A stretch of DNA of 64,000 bases from JBEKOF01 sp049513975 (GCA_049513975.1 JBEKVM010000009.1:24392-88391); one strand, 5' to 3'; shown: positions 53,304-62,236, counted from the stretch's first letter. Translations and numbers: made by a program. Notes: generated by a model from the letters alone, not told the origin.

Positions 53304-53978
53304 ATGTTCACGCTGAATGAAAATTCCACCGCCCCAATTCTTGAGGCTGCCGGTCTCAGCGTGCCCTCCGCCTGCACCCGCGTACGGTTGAAACAACCCT
53401 TGCAAGCCAATGGCAACACGGTGCCAGGCCCGGACGACATCCGGGCCTTGACCCTGGCCATCCGGCGCGGCGACGCCGCGGCCTTTGCCCGTTTCTACGA
53501 TCTTTACAGCTTCCGCCTTTACCGCTTTCTTCTCGTGCTGGCGCGCGGCGACGAAAACACGGCGCGGGAAGTCTGCCAGGCGGCCATGACCAAGCTGGCG
53601 AAACGCTTCGAGGTGTTTGACGACGAGCGGATGTTGTGGGCCTGGCTTTGCACGGTGGCGAAGAACACCTTCATTGACCATTACCGCGCCCAGCGCCGCC
53701 GCGACCGGTTCGTTTCGCTGGAGGAAATGCCCGCGTCCATCGCCGGGGCGGAAAATTCGACCGGCCAACTTTCCGAAATCCTGCGCGAGGCGCTGGCCGC
53801 TCTCCGGCCGGAAGAGCGCGAGCTGATGCAGGCCGCATACATTGACAAGCGGCCCTTGCAGGAACTGGCCGGCGCCTCGGGCCTGACCTACAAGGCCGTC
53901 GAATCCCGCCTGGCCCGGTTGCGGCGGAAACTTAAGGAACAATTGCTGAAAAACTTGCGCCATGAAAACCAATCCTGA
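53304..53978 (+). CDS. RNA polymerase sigma factor, ECF type
   Basis: A 224-residue sigma-70-family protein with a ~55-residue N-terminal extension. Region 2 covers FARFYDLYSFRLYRFLLVLA through DDERMLWAWLCTVAKNTFID (about 75-135), containing the core-binding and -10-recognition helices. Region 4 is a helix-turn-helix (LRPEERELMQAAYIDKRPLQ, ASGLTYKAVESRLARLRRKL, about 165-215). Regions 1.2-3 are lacking, as in ECF factors. The ATG at 53304 fits the junction with the upstream gene. It is overlapped by the next gene by 17 nt, which is the usual place for an anti-sigma factor. The upstream STN-like exported protein may be part of the same signalling unit. Confidence 0.87.
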   Translation: MFTLNENSTAPILEAAGLSVPSACTRVRLKQPLQANGNTVPGPDDIRALTLAIRRGDAAAFARFYDLYSFRLYRFLLVLARGDENTAREVCQAAMTKLAKRFEVFDDERMLWAWLCTVAKNTFIDHYRAQRRRDRFVSLEEMPASIAGAENSTGQLSEILREALAALRPEERELMQAAYIDKRPLQELAGASGLTYKAVESRLARLRRKLKEQLLKNLRHENQS

Positions 53979-54399
53979 TCCCGATAACGAAGACCCCCTG
54001 CTGGAGGCCGTGTTGCGCGACGACAGTTGGCGGGCGGCCAGCGCCGCCGGCAAAGCGGAGGCGCTGGGAGTATTTGCAGCGCGCCAGCGCGTGCGGCGTT
54101 GGACGCGCCGGGGCGGCGGCCTGGCGGCTCTGGCCGTCGTCGCGGCCTGCGCCGCGCATTGGCTGGCCGGCCCGGCCGCGCCGCCTCCCCGGCTGCTGGC
54201 GGTCCGTCCGCCCGGCCCGCCGCCGGCGCAGCCGGAAAAGTCTATATACTTGACAGACGGCGAGCTGCTCGCGCTGTTCCCGGAGGGAAGCTGTTTTCTG
54301 GCGGAGGTGGACGGGAAGAAAAAGCTGGTTTTTTTCGATCCCGAAGTCGAGCGCGAGTATGTCTCCGATGCGGGCGCGCCGCGCTCCATCGCCCCTTGA
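53962..54399 (+). CDS. small single-pass membrane protein, possible anti-sigma partner
   Basis: A 145-residue protein with an N-terminal soluble helical part (DPLLEAVLRDDSWRAASAAG, about 10-35), one transmembrane helix (LAALAVVAACAAHWLAG, about 54-70), a proline-rich linker, and a short extracytoplasmic domain (YLTDGELLALFPEGSCFLAE, KKKLVFFDPEVEREYV). It overlaps the sigma gene by 17 nt. Position and topology suggest an anti-sigma factor, but no zinc anti-sigma (HxxxCxxC) or FecR motif is seen. The family is not one I can name. Alternatively it is a small envelope protein controlled by this sigma factor. Confidence 0.6.
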   Translation: MKTNPDPDNEDPLLEAVLRDDSWRAASAAGKAEALGVFAARQRVRRWTRRGGGLAALAVVAACAAHWLAGPAAPPPRLLAVRPPGPPPAQPEKSIYLTDGELLALFPEGSCFLAEVDGKKKLVFFDPEVEREYVSDAGAPRSIAP

Positions 54400-54534
54400 C
54401 CCGCCGCGCGAAACGGCCCGGGAAAAAAGAAGTGTTGACAGAAGGAACAGACATCGCCCCCCCCCCTCGGCTTGGGCGCAAGCGCGTCCGGCAAATCCCG
54501 GCGCTGGCCTTTCGCGAGGGCGGCGGATGTTTCA

Positions 54535-54554
54535 CCCTCTCCTGGAGGAGAGGG
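54535..54554. repeat. hairpin repeat downstream of the sigma unit
   Basis: CCCTCTCC-TGGA-GGAGAGGG is a perfect 8-bp stem followed by CCGGGGTGAGG. It resembles the hairpin at 5605-5626 but has no T run. A C10 homopolymer lies about 70 bases upstream at 54457-54466. Confidence 0.55.
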
Positions 54555-54603
54555 CCGGGGTGAGGTCGGGCTTTTCCACTGACTTGGCTTTTTGTTTCGC
54601 CCT

Positions 54604-54621
54604 CATCCTGTGCATCCTGTC
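54604..54621. repeat. 9-bp tandem word repeat
   Basis: CATCCTGTG is followed directly by CATCCTGTC, ending 2 nt before the stop of the threonine dehydratase gene. Confidence 0.8.
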
Positions 54622-54622
54622 T

Positions 54623-55591
54623 TCATATTTTTTCCTCTCCGCCGAATATTTTCAGCAGGACAGCGGCATCCAGGTTGCCGCCGCTCAGGATGACGCCGAC
54701 CCGCCCGCGCGCGCGCACCGCGCCGCTCAACAGCGCCGCCACCCCCAGCGCGCCCGACGGCTCCACCACCAGCTTCATCCTCGTAAAAAGAAAGCGCACG
54801 GCCTCCATGATGGCTTCCTCGGTCACGGTCCTCATCTCGTCCACGTTCGCCAGCACGAGGGGGAAGGTGAATTGGCCGAGCGAGGCGGTCCGCGTCCCGT
54901 CGGCGATGGTGGGCGGATTGGTCACGGTCTGGAGGGTTTTGCTGGCAAAAGAACGAACCGCATCGTCGGCCAGTTCCGACTCGATGCCGATGACGCGGCA
55001 TTTGGGAGCGAGGTTTTTGGCGCAGACCGCGCTGCCGCTGAGCAATCCGCCCCCGCCGCAGGGGGTGATGAGAAAGTCCAGCGACTGGAGTTCCTCGAAC
55101 ATTTCCATGGCGGCCGTGCCCTGGCCGGCGATGACGTCCAGATGATCAAAGGGCGGAATCAGCGTGTAGCCGTGTTGGGCTTGCAACTCGGCGGTCACCC
55201 GTTCGCGGCTGGGGTTCTCCGGCTCGCAGAGGACAACTCTGGCCCCGTAGCCGGCGGTGGCGGCGCGCTTGGCCGCCGGGGCGTCGCGCGGCATGACGAC
55301 GGTGGCCTGCAGGCCCAGTATCCGGCAGGTCAGCGCCACGGCCTGCGCGTGATTGCCGGAGGAAAAAGTGATGACTCCCGCTTTCTTTTGGGCATCGCTC
55401 AACTGGGAGATGGCGTTGAACGCGCCGCGAAATTTGAAGGCCCCGACCCGCTGAAAGTTTTCGCATTTGCAAAAAACCGCGGCCCCGGCCAATTGGTCCA
55501 GGGTGCGCGAGGTGGCAATGGGCGTTTGGTGCGCCTGTCCGCGCAAACGCTGGCGCGCGGCCCGGATGCGTTCAAATAATTCGGATGGCAT
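54623..55591 (-). CDS. threonine/serine dehydratase-type PLP enzyme
   Basis: A 322-residue fold-type II PLP enzyme. The Schiff-base lysine is K53 in GAFKFRGAFNA; the PLP phosphate loop is GGGGLLSG, and the substrate loop is FSSGNHAQAVAL. This matches catabolic threonine ammonia-lyase (TdcB), serine racemase or threo-3-hydroxyaspartate dehydratase, which are not separable by eye. There is no C-terminal ACT regulatory domain, so it is not the isoleucine-regulated IlvA. The ATG at 55591 starts the family domain (MPSELFERIRAARQRL); upstream open sequence is not family-like. It is on the same strand as the YIP1-like gene, with a 44-nt gap. Confidence 0.85.
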   Translation of the reverse strand: MPSELFERIRAARQRLRGQAHQTPIATSRTLDQLAGAAVFCKCENFQRVGAFKFRGAFNAISQLSDAQKKAGVITFSSGNHAQAVALTCRILGLQATVVMPRDAPAAKRAATAGYGARVVLCEPENPSRERVTAELQAQHGYTLIPPFDHLDVIAGQGTAAMEMFEELQSLDFLITPCGGGGLLSGSAVCAKNLAPKCRVIGIESELADDAVRSFASKTLQTVTNPPTIADGTRTASLGQFTFPLVLANVDEMRTVTEEAIMEAVRFLFTRMKLVVEPSGALGVAALLSGAVRARGRVGVILSGGNLDAAVLLKIFGGEEKI

Positions 55592-55635
55592 GGCTTTACC
55601 AGGCAGGTTGCAATCTTTGTCCAGTCCCGCCAGGA

Positions 55636-56406
55636 TTAGGACGGTGTCAATAGTGCGACGACAACGCGGAAACCATACCAAACGCCAAAAGTGATGAACG
55701 CCGCGGTCCGATAGCGAATAGACGCGACTCTGCTCACGCCGAGGCTCAAAACGGCCAGCCACCAAAAATCAACCACGTCAATCATGGACAAAAAGACATC
55801 CGCCTTGTTGGTCGTGCTGGGATTGGCAAGGAAGAGAGTCGGGCTGGCGGTGGCGAGCAGGTTCTCTTTCCACAAGACGAGGAAACCGCGGAGGATTTTT
55901 TGCGGCACGTCAATCAGCAGGGCCAGTCCGCAGATTTCGACCACTTTCATGTAATTGAGCCTGACCGCTGTGCAACATTTGAGCGCGAGCCAAATCGCCA
56001 CACCCATGAGAAAAAGGCCGGCCACGGATGTCAGGACGGCCCCGCCGGAGCCGAAGATCTTCAGGATCGCCGGTGTCATGTACTTCTCGGCCACGGCCGC
56101 GGCCTGGTCTGCTTCCGCCTGAGTCATTTTGCCCGCCGCAACTCGTTTTTGCACCGCCTTTTCCCGCTGCTGTTGCATGTCGCGGAAAACGGCCGGTTGC
56201 GAGAACGCTATGTTGATGTAAACAACCGTGGCGATGCAGGCCAGGAGCAACGGCACCAGCCAATTGGAGGCGCGCACGGGCGCGGTCTTGATTTCCTCAA
56301 AGACTTGACCGGGCGCGGTGATGACGTTCGTGAGGCGGTCCGTCAGCGACGAAGGCTCGGGCGGAGCGCCCTCGGGCGGCGGCGGAGACATTGGGGCGGC
56401 ATCCAT
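55636..56406 (-). CDS. YIP1-like membrane protein
   Basis: A 256-residue protein with a proline-rich cytosolic N-terminus (MSPPPPEGAPPEPSSL), the amphipathic YIP1-type entry segment LTDRLTNVITAPGQVFEEI, and about five transmembrane helices (NWLVPLLLACIATVVYIN, SVAGLFLMGVAIWLALK, ICGLALLIDVP, FWWLAVLSLGV, FITFGVWYGFRVVVALL). A charged helical loop (EKAVQKRVAAGKMTQAEAD) lies between the first two helices. The pattern matches the bacterial YIP1 family, whose role is poorly known. It precedes the dehydratase gene on the minus strand. Topology is read from hydrophobicity only. Confidence 0.75.
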   Translation of the reverse strand: MDAAPMSPPPPEGAPPEPSSLTDRLTNVITAPGQVFEEIKTAPVRASNWLVPLLLACIATVVYINIAFSQPAVFRDMQQQREKAVQKRVAAGKMTQAEADQAAAVAEKYMTPAILKIFGSGGAVLTSVAGLFLMGVAIWLALKCCTAVRLNYMKVVEICGLALLIDVPQKILRGFLVLWKENLLATASPTLFLANPSTTNKADVFLSMIDVVDFWWLAVLSLGVSRVASIRYRTAAFITFGVWYGFRVVVALLTPS

Positions 56407-56551
56407 AAGAATTCTATTGATCCGTTTTTACCACCTTGGCCCGCCAGAGCAACCAAATTTAATGGCATTCTCCTGGAGCCGTTTGCAGTCGGGAAAACTA
56501 TTTTCAAATACTTTGCAAGGTTTTGGCGTCTAATCCGTATGAGGTTAGTGA

Positions 56552-56571
56552 GGGCGCGGCAGTTCGCGCCC
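56552..56571. other. hairpin in the space before the glycine-zipper lipoprotein gene
   Basis: GGGCGCG-GCAGTT-CGCGCCC gives a 7-bp GC stem in an otherwise AT-rich 221-nt gap. Just after it, TTGAAA (56588) and TAAGAA (56610) with 16-nt spacing could be a promoter, in which case the ATG at 56652 would be the more comfortable start for the gene. Confidence 0.35.
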
Positions 56572-56627
56572 GGCAAATGAATTTTGTTTGAAAAACATCG
56601 AGTTTGGGCTAAGAATTAATTTAAGAT

Positions 56628-57380
56628 ATGAAAACAAGAACTCTGACATTTATGAACAGAACAACCTCCACCTTGGCGGCGGCCATTGCGGCCATGGCGG
56701 TGACAGGCTGTTACAACCCCAACGGCACGCCCGACAACACCGGCACCGGCGCTCTGGTCGGGGGCGCTTCGGGCGCGGGCCTGGGGGCGATTATCGGCAG
56801 CGCCAGTCACAACGCGGGGGCCGGGGCGGCGATTGGCGCGGGGGCCGGCATGTTGCTGGGCGCCTTGATCGGCCATTCCGCCGATCAACAGCAGGAAATG
56901 CGCCTGCGCCAGCAGTACCCGGATACTTACGCCCGGACCCAGGCGGGCACCCCGTTGAGCCTGACCGACGTCAAGGCGATGACCGCGGCCCATGTCAGCG
57001 ACGACACCATCATCGCCCAGATCGTTAATTCCCATACCGTCTATCATCTCAACGCCACGGACATCATTGATTTGCATGACTCGGGCGTCTCCCAGAGGGT
57101 CATTGATTTCATCGTCAACACCCCCACCACTATCGCCGCGGCTCCATCGGTGGCGGTCGTGGCGGCGACACCGCCGCCCGTGCCGGTGGAACCGATGATG
57201 GTCGCGCCCGGGCCGGATTATATCTGGTGCGGCGGGGAGTGGGTCTGGAATGGCGGATGGGTTTGGCGGGCGGGCTATTGGGGGCTGGCTCCTTATCCCG
57301 GGGCCATCTGGATCGGCGGCTATTGGGGCCACGGTCCGCGCGGTTGGGAAAGGCATGGGGGCCACTGGGGCCGCCGTTAA
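56628..57380 (+). CDS. glycine-zipper lipoprotein with C-terminal W/G/Y-rich repeats
   Basis: A 250-residue protein with a lipoprotein signal (LAAAIAAMAVTGCYN). A glycine-zipper segment (ALVGGASGAGLGAIIGSAS, AAIGAGAGMLLGALIG, about 42-84) can insert in membranes. Next comes a helical part with SLTDVKAMTAAHVSDDTII and an ALFxxG-type repeat (IIDLHDSGVSQRVIDFIVN). The end is a Trp/Gly/Tyr-rich repeat (WCGGEWVWNGGWVWRAGYWG) like the YXWXGGXW proteins of this phylum. It is probably an outer-membrane or envelope-stress protein; the function is not established. An internal ATG at 56652 also gives a full lipoprotein signal and may be the real start. Confidence 0.72.
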   Translation: MKTRTLTFMNRTTSTLAAAIAAMAVTGCYNPNGTPDNTGTGALVGGASGAGLGAIIGSASHNAGAGAAIGAGAGMLLGALIGHSADQQQEMRLRQQYPDTYARTQAGTPLSLTDVKAMTAAHVSDDTIIAQIVNSHTVYHLNATDIIDLHDSGVSQRVIDFIVNTPTTIAAAPSVAVVAATPPPVPVEPMMVAPGPDYIWCGGEWVWNGGWVWRAGYWGLAPYPGAIWIGGYWGHGPRGWERHGGHWGRR

Positions 57381-57464
57381 GGCGCCGGCGGGGATGGGGC
57401 CAGTCCCGGCCTTTTTTGCAGCATCCCCGGCACCCAGGACACCGCCGCCGCCGCAATCAAATGC

Positions 57465-58889
57465 TTGACAGTGTGCCCGCTCACAAATCGAGATCTGCCA
57501 CGGCAAGTCGAAGCGGTCATTCGCGCCAGGAACCTTTTCCGCGAAGGCCAAAAAATTCTCGTCGCTGTTTCCGGCGGGCTGGATTCGATGGCGCTGCTGG
57601 AGCTGCTCCATCGCCTCGCCCCCGCCCATCGCTGGCAGCTCACGGTCGCGCACTTTAACCATCAGTTGCGCGGCCCGGCCAGCCAGGCCGACGAAAAGCG
57701 GGTCCGCCGCCAGGCTCGCGCCCTCGGCTGGCCGGTGGTGGTGGGCCGGGCCGCAGTCAAGACTATGGCCCGGCGGCGCGGATGGTCCGTGGAAATGGCC
57801 GCGCGCCACCTGCGCCATGCCTTCCTGGCCCGCGCCGCCAGACAACGCGGCATTGCCGCCGTGGCCACCGCCCACCACGCCGACGACCAGGTGGAATTGT
57901 TTTTCCTGCGCGTCCTCCGCGGCGCCGGCAGCGCCGGTCTGGCCGGCATGAAGTGGATCAGTTCGCCGCTTGACCCGGGCATCGCCCTGGTCCGGCCCTT
58001 GCTCGGCCTGTCCAAATCGGACTTGGCGCAGTTTGCGCGCGCGCAGGGCGTCCCGTTTTCCGAGGATGCCAGCAATGCCAGCCTGGACATCCTGCGCAAT
58101 CGCGTCCGCCATGAATTGCTCCCCTTGTTGCGGGCCAGGTATCAGCCCGCCCTGGCGCGATGCGTTCTGCGCGCGATGGCACTGGCCCGGGCCGAGGCTG
58201 ACCTCGTGTCGGATTTGGCTTCCCGATGGCTGGCCCGCCGGCGCCGCCAGCCCTTGGCGCTCCTGCCCGTCGCCGTGCAACGCCAAGTTATCCAGGAACA
58301 ACTCTATAAACTGGAGCAACCGGTGGATTTTGAACTGGTGGAGTCCTTGAGAACCAGGCCAAATCATCCTCTTCCCGCCCGCCCCGGCCACTGTCTCATC
58401 CTTGCGGCCAACGGCCTGGTGCGGCTGCAAAAAGTGGAAAAAACGGGCTTCCAGGCCGCCTCGCTGCGCCTGAATTTGAACCGCCGCCGCCACACCGCCA
58501 ATTTCGGCCGGGTTAAGGTTTCCTGGGACCTGGCCGATACAACTGGAATGAACTGTGCCCGGCGGCCCAACCTGGAGTGTTTTGATGCCGACAAGGTTGG
58601 CCCGCACATTTGTCTGCGCCACTGGCAGCCGGGCGACCGTTTTCACCCCATCGGCGCCACCGCGCCGGCCAAACTTCAGGACATTTTCACCAACCTCAAA
58701 GTGCCCCGCTCCGAACGCCGCCGCCGCGTGGTCGCCGCCACCCGTCAAGGCGAAATCTTCTGGGTGGAGGGGCTGCGCATCGCCGAGGGTTTCAAGCTGG
58801 ACAAATCCACCCTCCGCCGCTTGAATTGGGGGTGGCAGCGCGCCGGAGGGATTAAACAAGTGGGGGTTGCGGCTTTGCCCGGCCCATGA
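57465..58889 (+). CDS. tilS: tRNA(Ile)-lysidine synthase
   Basis: A 474-residue enzyme attaching lysine to cytidine 34 of tRNA-Ile(CAU), changing both codon reading and aminoacylation. The N-type ATP pyrophosphatase P-loop SGGLDS is at 36-41. VAHFNHQLRG, ATAHHADDQVELFFLRVLRG and RVRHELLPLL complete the catalytic domain. The middle TilS domain and a C-terminal domain with LRHWQPGDRFHPIG and GLRIAEGFKL follow, giving the long form of the enzyme. No ATG is available in frame; the TTG at 57465 or GTG at 57471 is the likely start. It is followed 27 nt later by ftsH, the widespread tilS-ftsH gene order. Confidence 0.93.
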   Translation: MTVCPLTNRDLPRQVEAVIRARNLFREGQKILVAVSGGLDSMALLELLHRLAPAHRWQLTVAHFNHQLRGPASQADEKRVRRQARALGWPVVVGRAAVKTMARRRGWSVEMAARHLRHAFLARAARQRGIAAVATAHHADDQVELFFLRVLRGAGSAGLAGMKWISSPLDPGIALVRPLLGLSKSDLAQFARAQGVPFSEDASNASLDILRNRVRHELLPLLRARYQPALARCVLRAMALARAEADLVSDLASRWLARRRRQPLALLPVAVQRQVIQEQLYKLEQPVDFELVESLRTRPNHPLPARPGHCLILAANGLVRLQKVEKTGFQAASLRLNLNRRRHTANFGRVKVSWDLADTTGMNCARRPNLECFDADKVGPHICLRHWQPGDRFHPIGATAPAKLQDIFTNLKVPRSERRRRVVAATRQGEIFWVEGLRIAEGFKLDKSTLRRLNWGWQRAGGIKQVGVAALPGP

Positions 58890-58916
58890 TACTCTTATCC
58901 AGTAACTTGACATAAA

Positions 58917-60941
58917 ATGCCTGATTTGAACCGCCCAACCGACCCGGACCGGAACGACAAACGCAGCGGTGATGTTCGCATCCCGCAGCGCACCGTCCTT
59001 CTCTGGACCGGCATTCTTTCCCTGGTCCTCGTCTTTTTCCTCATCAACAAGAACAACGAACAACCGGTCAAGGAATTCACCAACTGGACCCAACTCAAGG
59101 AACAACTGGACAAGAACAACCTGGTGCCCGGCTCCGGCAAGATCATCTACGGTTTGGATTCACCCGACCTGAAAAGAATCACCGGCAGTTTCTACGATCC
59201 CCCCGGCCAGACCAAAGCCACCACCAAATTCAGTTTGGAAACCCCTTTGCCCGACATCATCACCACCAAGTTGATGGAGTCGGGACAATTCCAATTCGCC
59301 AAAGGCAATAATTTGATGGTGGGGCTGCTCTACCAGTTGCTCCCCATCGCCCTGATTCTGGGCGTCATTTACTTCTTCATCATCCGCCAAATCAAAATGG
59401 CCGGCAAAGGCGCCCTCAGCTTCGGCAAGAGCCGCGCCCGCATGTTGAACAAGGAGCGCAACAAAATCACTTTCAAGGACGTCGCCGGCGTCGAGGAAGC
59501 CAAGGAGGAGGTCTCCGAACTGGTCGAATTCCTCAAGGACCCGAAAAAATTTCAAAAGCTCGGCGGGCGCATTCCCAAGGGCATTCTCATGGTCGGCGCT
59601 CCCGGCACGGGCAAAACCCTCCTGGCCAAGGCCATTGCCGGCGAAGCCGACGCTTCCTTCTTCAGCATCAGCGGCTCGGATTTCGTGGAAATGTTTGTCG
59701 GCGTCGGCGCCAGCCGCGTCCGCGACATGTTCGAGCAAGCCCGCAAAAACGTCCCCTGCCTGATTTTTATTGATGAAATTGACGCCGTCGGCCGCAGCCG
59801 CGGTCACGGCTGGGGCGGGGGCAACGATGAACGCGAACAGACCCTCAACGCCCTGCTCGTCGAGATGGATGGCTTTGACACCCAGGATGGCATCATCATC
59901 ATTGCCGCCACCAACCGCCCCGACGTGCTCGACCCGGCCTTGCTGCGGCCCGGCCGTTTTGACCGCCAAATCATGGTCAACCTTCCCGATGTGCGCGGGC
60001 GCGAAGCCATTTTGAAAGTCCACGCCCGCAACGTCAAACTGGATGCTTCGGCCAATCTCGCCGTCATCGCCCGCGGCACCCCCGGTTACTCCGGCGCCGA
60101 TCTGGCCAATCTCCTCAACGAGGCCGCCCTCCTCGCCGCCCGCATGAACAAAAAAACCATCGGCACACCCGAACTGGAAGAAGCCCGCGTCAAAGTCCGC
60201 ATGGGCCGCGAGCGCCGCAGCATGGCCATGACCGAAGAGGACAAGAAATGCACCGCCTGGCACGAAGCCGGCCATGCCCTGGTCAGTGTGTTGCTCGAAC
60301 ATACCTATCCCCTCCATAAAGTGACCATTATCCCGCGCGGCCAGACCCTCGGTTCCACCATGTCCCTGCCCGAGGACGACATCCTGGCCCATCGCCGCAA
60401 GCAAATGCTCGATTTAATCGCCGTCATGATGGCCGGACGCATTGCCGAAGAAGTCACCTCCGGCGACATTTCCAGCGGCGCGGCGGGCGACATCCAGCAG
60501 GCCACCTCCGTGGCCCATTCCATGGTTTGCCAGTGGGGCATGAGCGACAAACTGGGCATGGTGCAATACGGCAACGACGGCGACCGCGTCTTTATGGGCC
60601 GCGACATGGTGCAGCGCCAGGATTACAGCGAATTTACCGCCCAGGAAATTGACACCGAAGTCAAGCGCATCATCAACGAGGCCTATCAAAGGGCCAAGAC
60701 CCTGATCGAGACCCATCGCGACAAATTGGAAATCATCGCCAACGCCCTCTTGGAATACGAGTCGCTGGACGGCGAACAAGTCAAGCAGATCGTGGCCACA
60801 GGCACCTTTACCCCGCCTCCTCCCGCGCCGAAAGTGGACCCGCCTTCCGGTGCCATCGCCGCCACGCCCCTGACCGACGTCCCCAAGCCGCTCCCGCCCA
60901 AGCTGCCCGGCTACGGCACCCCCGCGCCCGCGCCAGTGTAG
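58917..60941 (+). CDS. ftsH: ATP-dependent zinc metalloprotease FtsH
   Basis: A 674-residue membrane-bound AAA+ protease degrading misfolded membrane proteins and regulators. Two N-terminal membrane helices (LLWTGILSLVLVFFLIN; LPIALILGVIYFFII) flank a small periplasmic domain. The AAA module has Walker A GAPGTGKT (227-234), Walker B CLIFIDEIDAVG, the second-region-of-homology arginines in LLRPGRFDRQI, and the pore motif FVEMFVGVGASRVRD. The zinc site is HEAGH (449-453), with the third ligand in DLANLLNEAALLA and later acidic residues. The C-terminal tail is proline-rich (PPPPAPKVDPPSG). It lies directly after tilS, as in many bacteria, and converges on the PQQ-like gene 20 nt away. Confidence 0.96.
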   Translation: MPDLNRPTDPDRNDKRSGDVRIPQRTVLLWTGILSLVLVFFLINKNNEQPVKEFTNWTQLKEQLDKNNLVPGSGKIIYGLDSPDLKRITGSFYDPPGQTKATTKFSLETPLPDIITTKLMESGQFQFAKGNNLMVGLLYQLLPIALILGVIYFFIIRQIKMAGKGALSFGKSRARMLNKERNKITFKDVAGVEEAKEEVSELVEFLKDPKKFQKLGGRIPKGILMVGAPGTGKTLLAKAIAGEADASFFSISGSDFVEMFVGVGASRVRDMFEQARKNVPCLIFIDEIDAVGRSRGHGWGGGNDEREQTLNALLVEMDGFDTQDGIIIIAATNRPDVLDPALLRPGRFDRQIMVNLPDVRGREAILKVHARNVKLDASANLAVIARGTPGYSGADLANLLNEAALLAARMNKKTIGTPELEEARVKVRMGRERRSMAMTEEDKKCTAWHEAGHALVSVLLEHTYPLHKVTIIPRGQTLGSTMSLPEDDILAHRRKQMLDLIAVMMAGRIAEEVTSGDISSGAAGDIQQATSVAHSMVCQWGMSDKLGMVQYGNDGDRVFMGRDMVQRQDYSEFTAQEIDTEVKRIINEAYQRAKTLIETHRDKLEIIANALLEYESLDGEQVKQIVATGTFTPPPPAPKVDPPSGAIAATPLTDVPKPLPPKLPGYGTPAPAPV

Positions 60942-60961
60942 ATTTTCCGGCTTCCGGCCCG

Positions 60962-62197
60962 TCAAGGGCCTTTCGCGTCCAGGCAAACCAATTCGCCTTG
61001 GTTGTTGCGGCAGTAAATGCGGCCATTGGCCAGGGTGGGCGCCGTCCAGCACCACTCGCCGAGGACATGGGCCCGGGAAATGGGCGCGAAGGCCGCGGGG
61101 GAAGCCTCGCCCGCCACCAGTTCGCCCGTGTCGCTCAACATGATGATCTTGTGATCGGCCACGATCAATCCGCCGCCGCCCAGCCCCGCATAACTCCACT
61201 TTAGAGCGCCGGTCGCGAATTCAACACACTGCAAAACAGCCGACTGGGCGCCGCCATTGACCATTCCCGCCACGCCATATAAATAGCCGTCAATAAGAAC
61301 CGAGGAATTAATGTGGTTGGCAAAAGCCGGGTTGGCCCAAACTGGCGTGGCTTTCGTGCCATCGAAGCGGGCCATGATCCCGCCGTGGGTGTAGCCGGCG
61401 GACACGAAAAAGTCGTTGTTGGAGACAATCACGTCAGCGATGTTGAGGTTGTTCTGCGTTTTGAACGGAAGACTCCAGATGGGTTTGCCGGTTTTTGTCT
61501 CCACTCCGCAGGCGGTGTCCACCGAAAGAATGGCGACGGCGGGCGCGCCGTTGAAGGAACAAGGCACCGGCGTCGAATAACCAGATACAGTCTTGTCTGA
61601 AGTCCACACGACCTTGCCGGTGGTTTTATCCACGGCCGTGCCGGTACCGCCGACGTCAAGCACCAGCAAATTATCCTGCACGACGGGGGAACCGGTGAAT
61701 CCCCAGTGTGGCTTGGTCAGGCCCAGTTCCCCGATGAGGTTGTTTGACCATACGACGGCGCCGCTCTGCGTTTCCAGGGCGAACAAGCAGCCGTCTCCGC
61801 TCATCAGGTAAACCCGGCCCTCCTCAATCGCGGGCGAGCCGCTCGTGCCTCCCATTCCTTTGGGTTTGCTATAATCGTTCAGAATCTGGTTGGCGCAGGA
61901 GAATTTCCAGAGATGGCTGCCCGTCGCGGCATCGAAACAATACAGCGTGGCGGTGTCGCCCGCATTTCCCGTCGCGTAAGCCCGGCCATTGGCGACGGTG
62001 ATGGCGGCGTAGCCGAGGCCGACGGACGCTTTCCAAAGTTGTTTGGGTCCCTCCGCCGGCCATTTCACCAGCCATCCCGTCTCCGACGAAATGCCGTTGT
62101 GATTTGGGCCGCGAAAGTTCGGCCAATCTGCGCCGCGAGACGTGACGCAAATCATTACCGCGACCAGGATCACAGCCCAAGAGAAAACCTTTTTCAT
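60962..62197 (-). CDS. exported PQQ-like beta-propeller repeat protein
   Basis: A 411-residue protein with a signal peptide (SWAVILVAVMICVTSRGAD), starting the mature part with DWPNFRGPNHNGIS, a hallmark of PQQ-like outer-membrane propellers in the PVC group. Repeats such as LYCFDAATGSHLWKFSC, LFALETQSGAVVWSN, TAVDKTTGKVVWTSDK and LQCVEFATGALKWSY are the tryptophan-docking blades (A.......G..W). No cofactor ligands for a dehydrogenase (Glu/Asp pair with Ca) can be identified, so it is probably a binding or scaffold propeller. It is downstream of the DUF2961 gene on the same strand (39 nt) and convergent with ftsH. Confidence 0.82.
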   Translation of the reverse strand: MKKVFSWAVILVAVMICVTSRGADWPNFRGPNHNGISSETGWLVKWPAEGPKQLWKASVGLGYAAITVANGRAYATGNAGDTATLYCFDAATGSHLWKFSCANQILNDYSKPKGMGGTSGSPAIEEGRVYLMSGDGCLFALETQSGAVVWSNNLIGELGLTKPHWGFTGSPVVQDNLLVLDVGGTGTAVDKTTGKVVWTSDKTVSGYSTPVPCSFNGAPAVAILSVDTACGVETKTGKPIWSLPFKTQNNLNIADVIVSNNDFFVSAGYTHGGIMARFDGTKATPVWANPAFANHINSSVLIDGYLYGVAGMVNGGAQSAVLQCVEFATGALKWSYAGLGGGGLIVADHKIIMLSDTGELVAGEASPAAFAPISRAHVLGEWCWTAPTLANGRIYCRNNQGELVCLDAKGP

Positions 62198-62236
62198 GCG
62201 GGCATGGTGGCAAGGACCCAGGGGGATGTCATGGCG

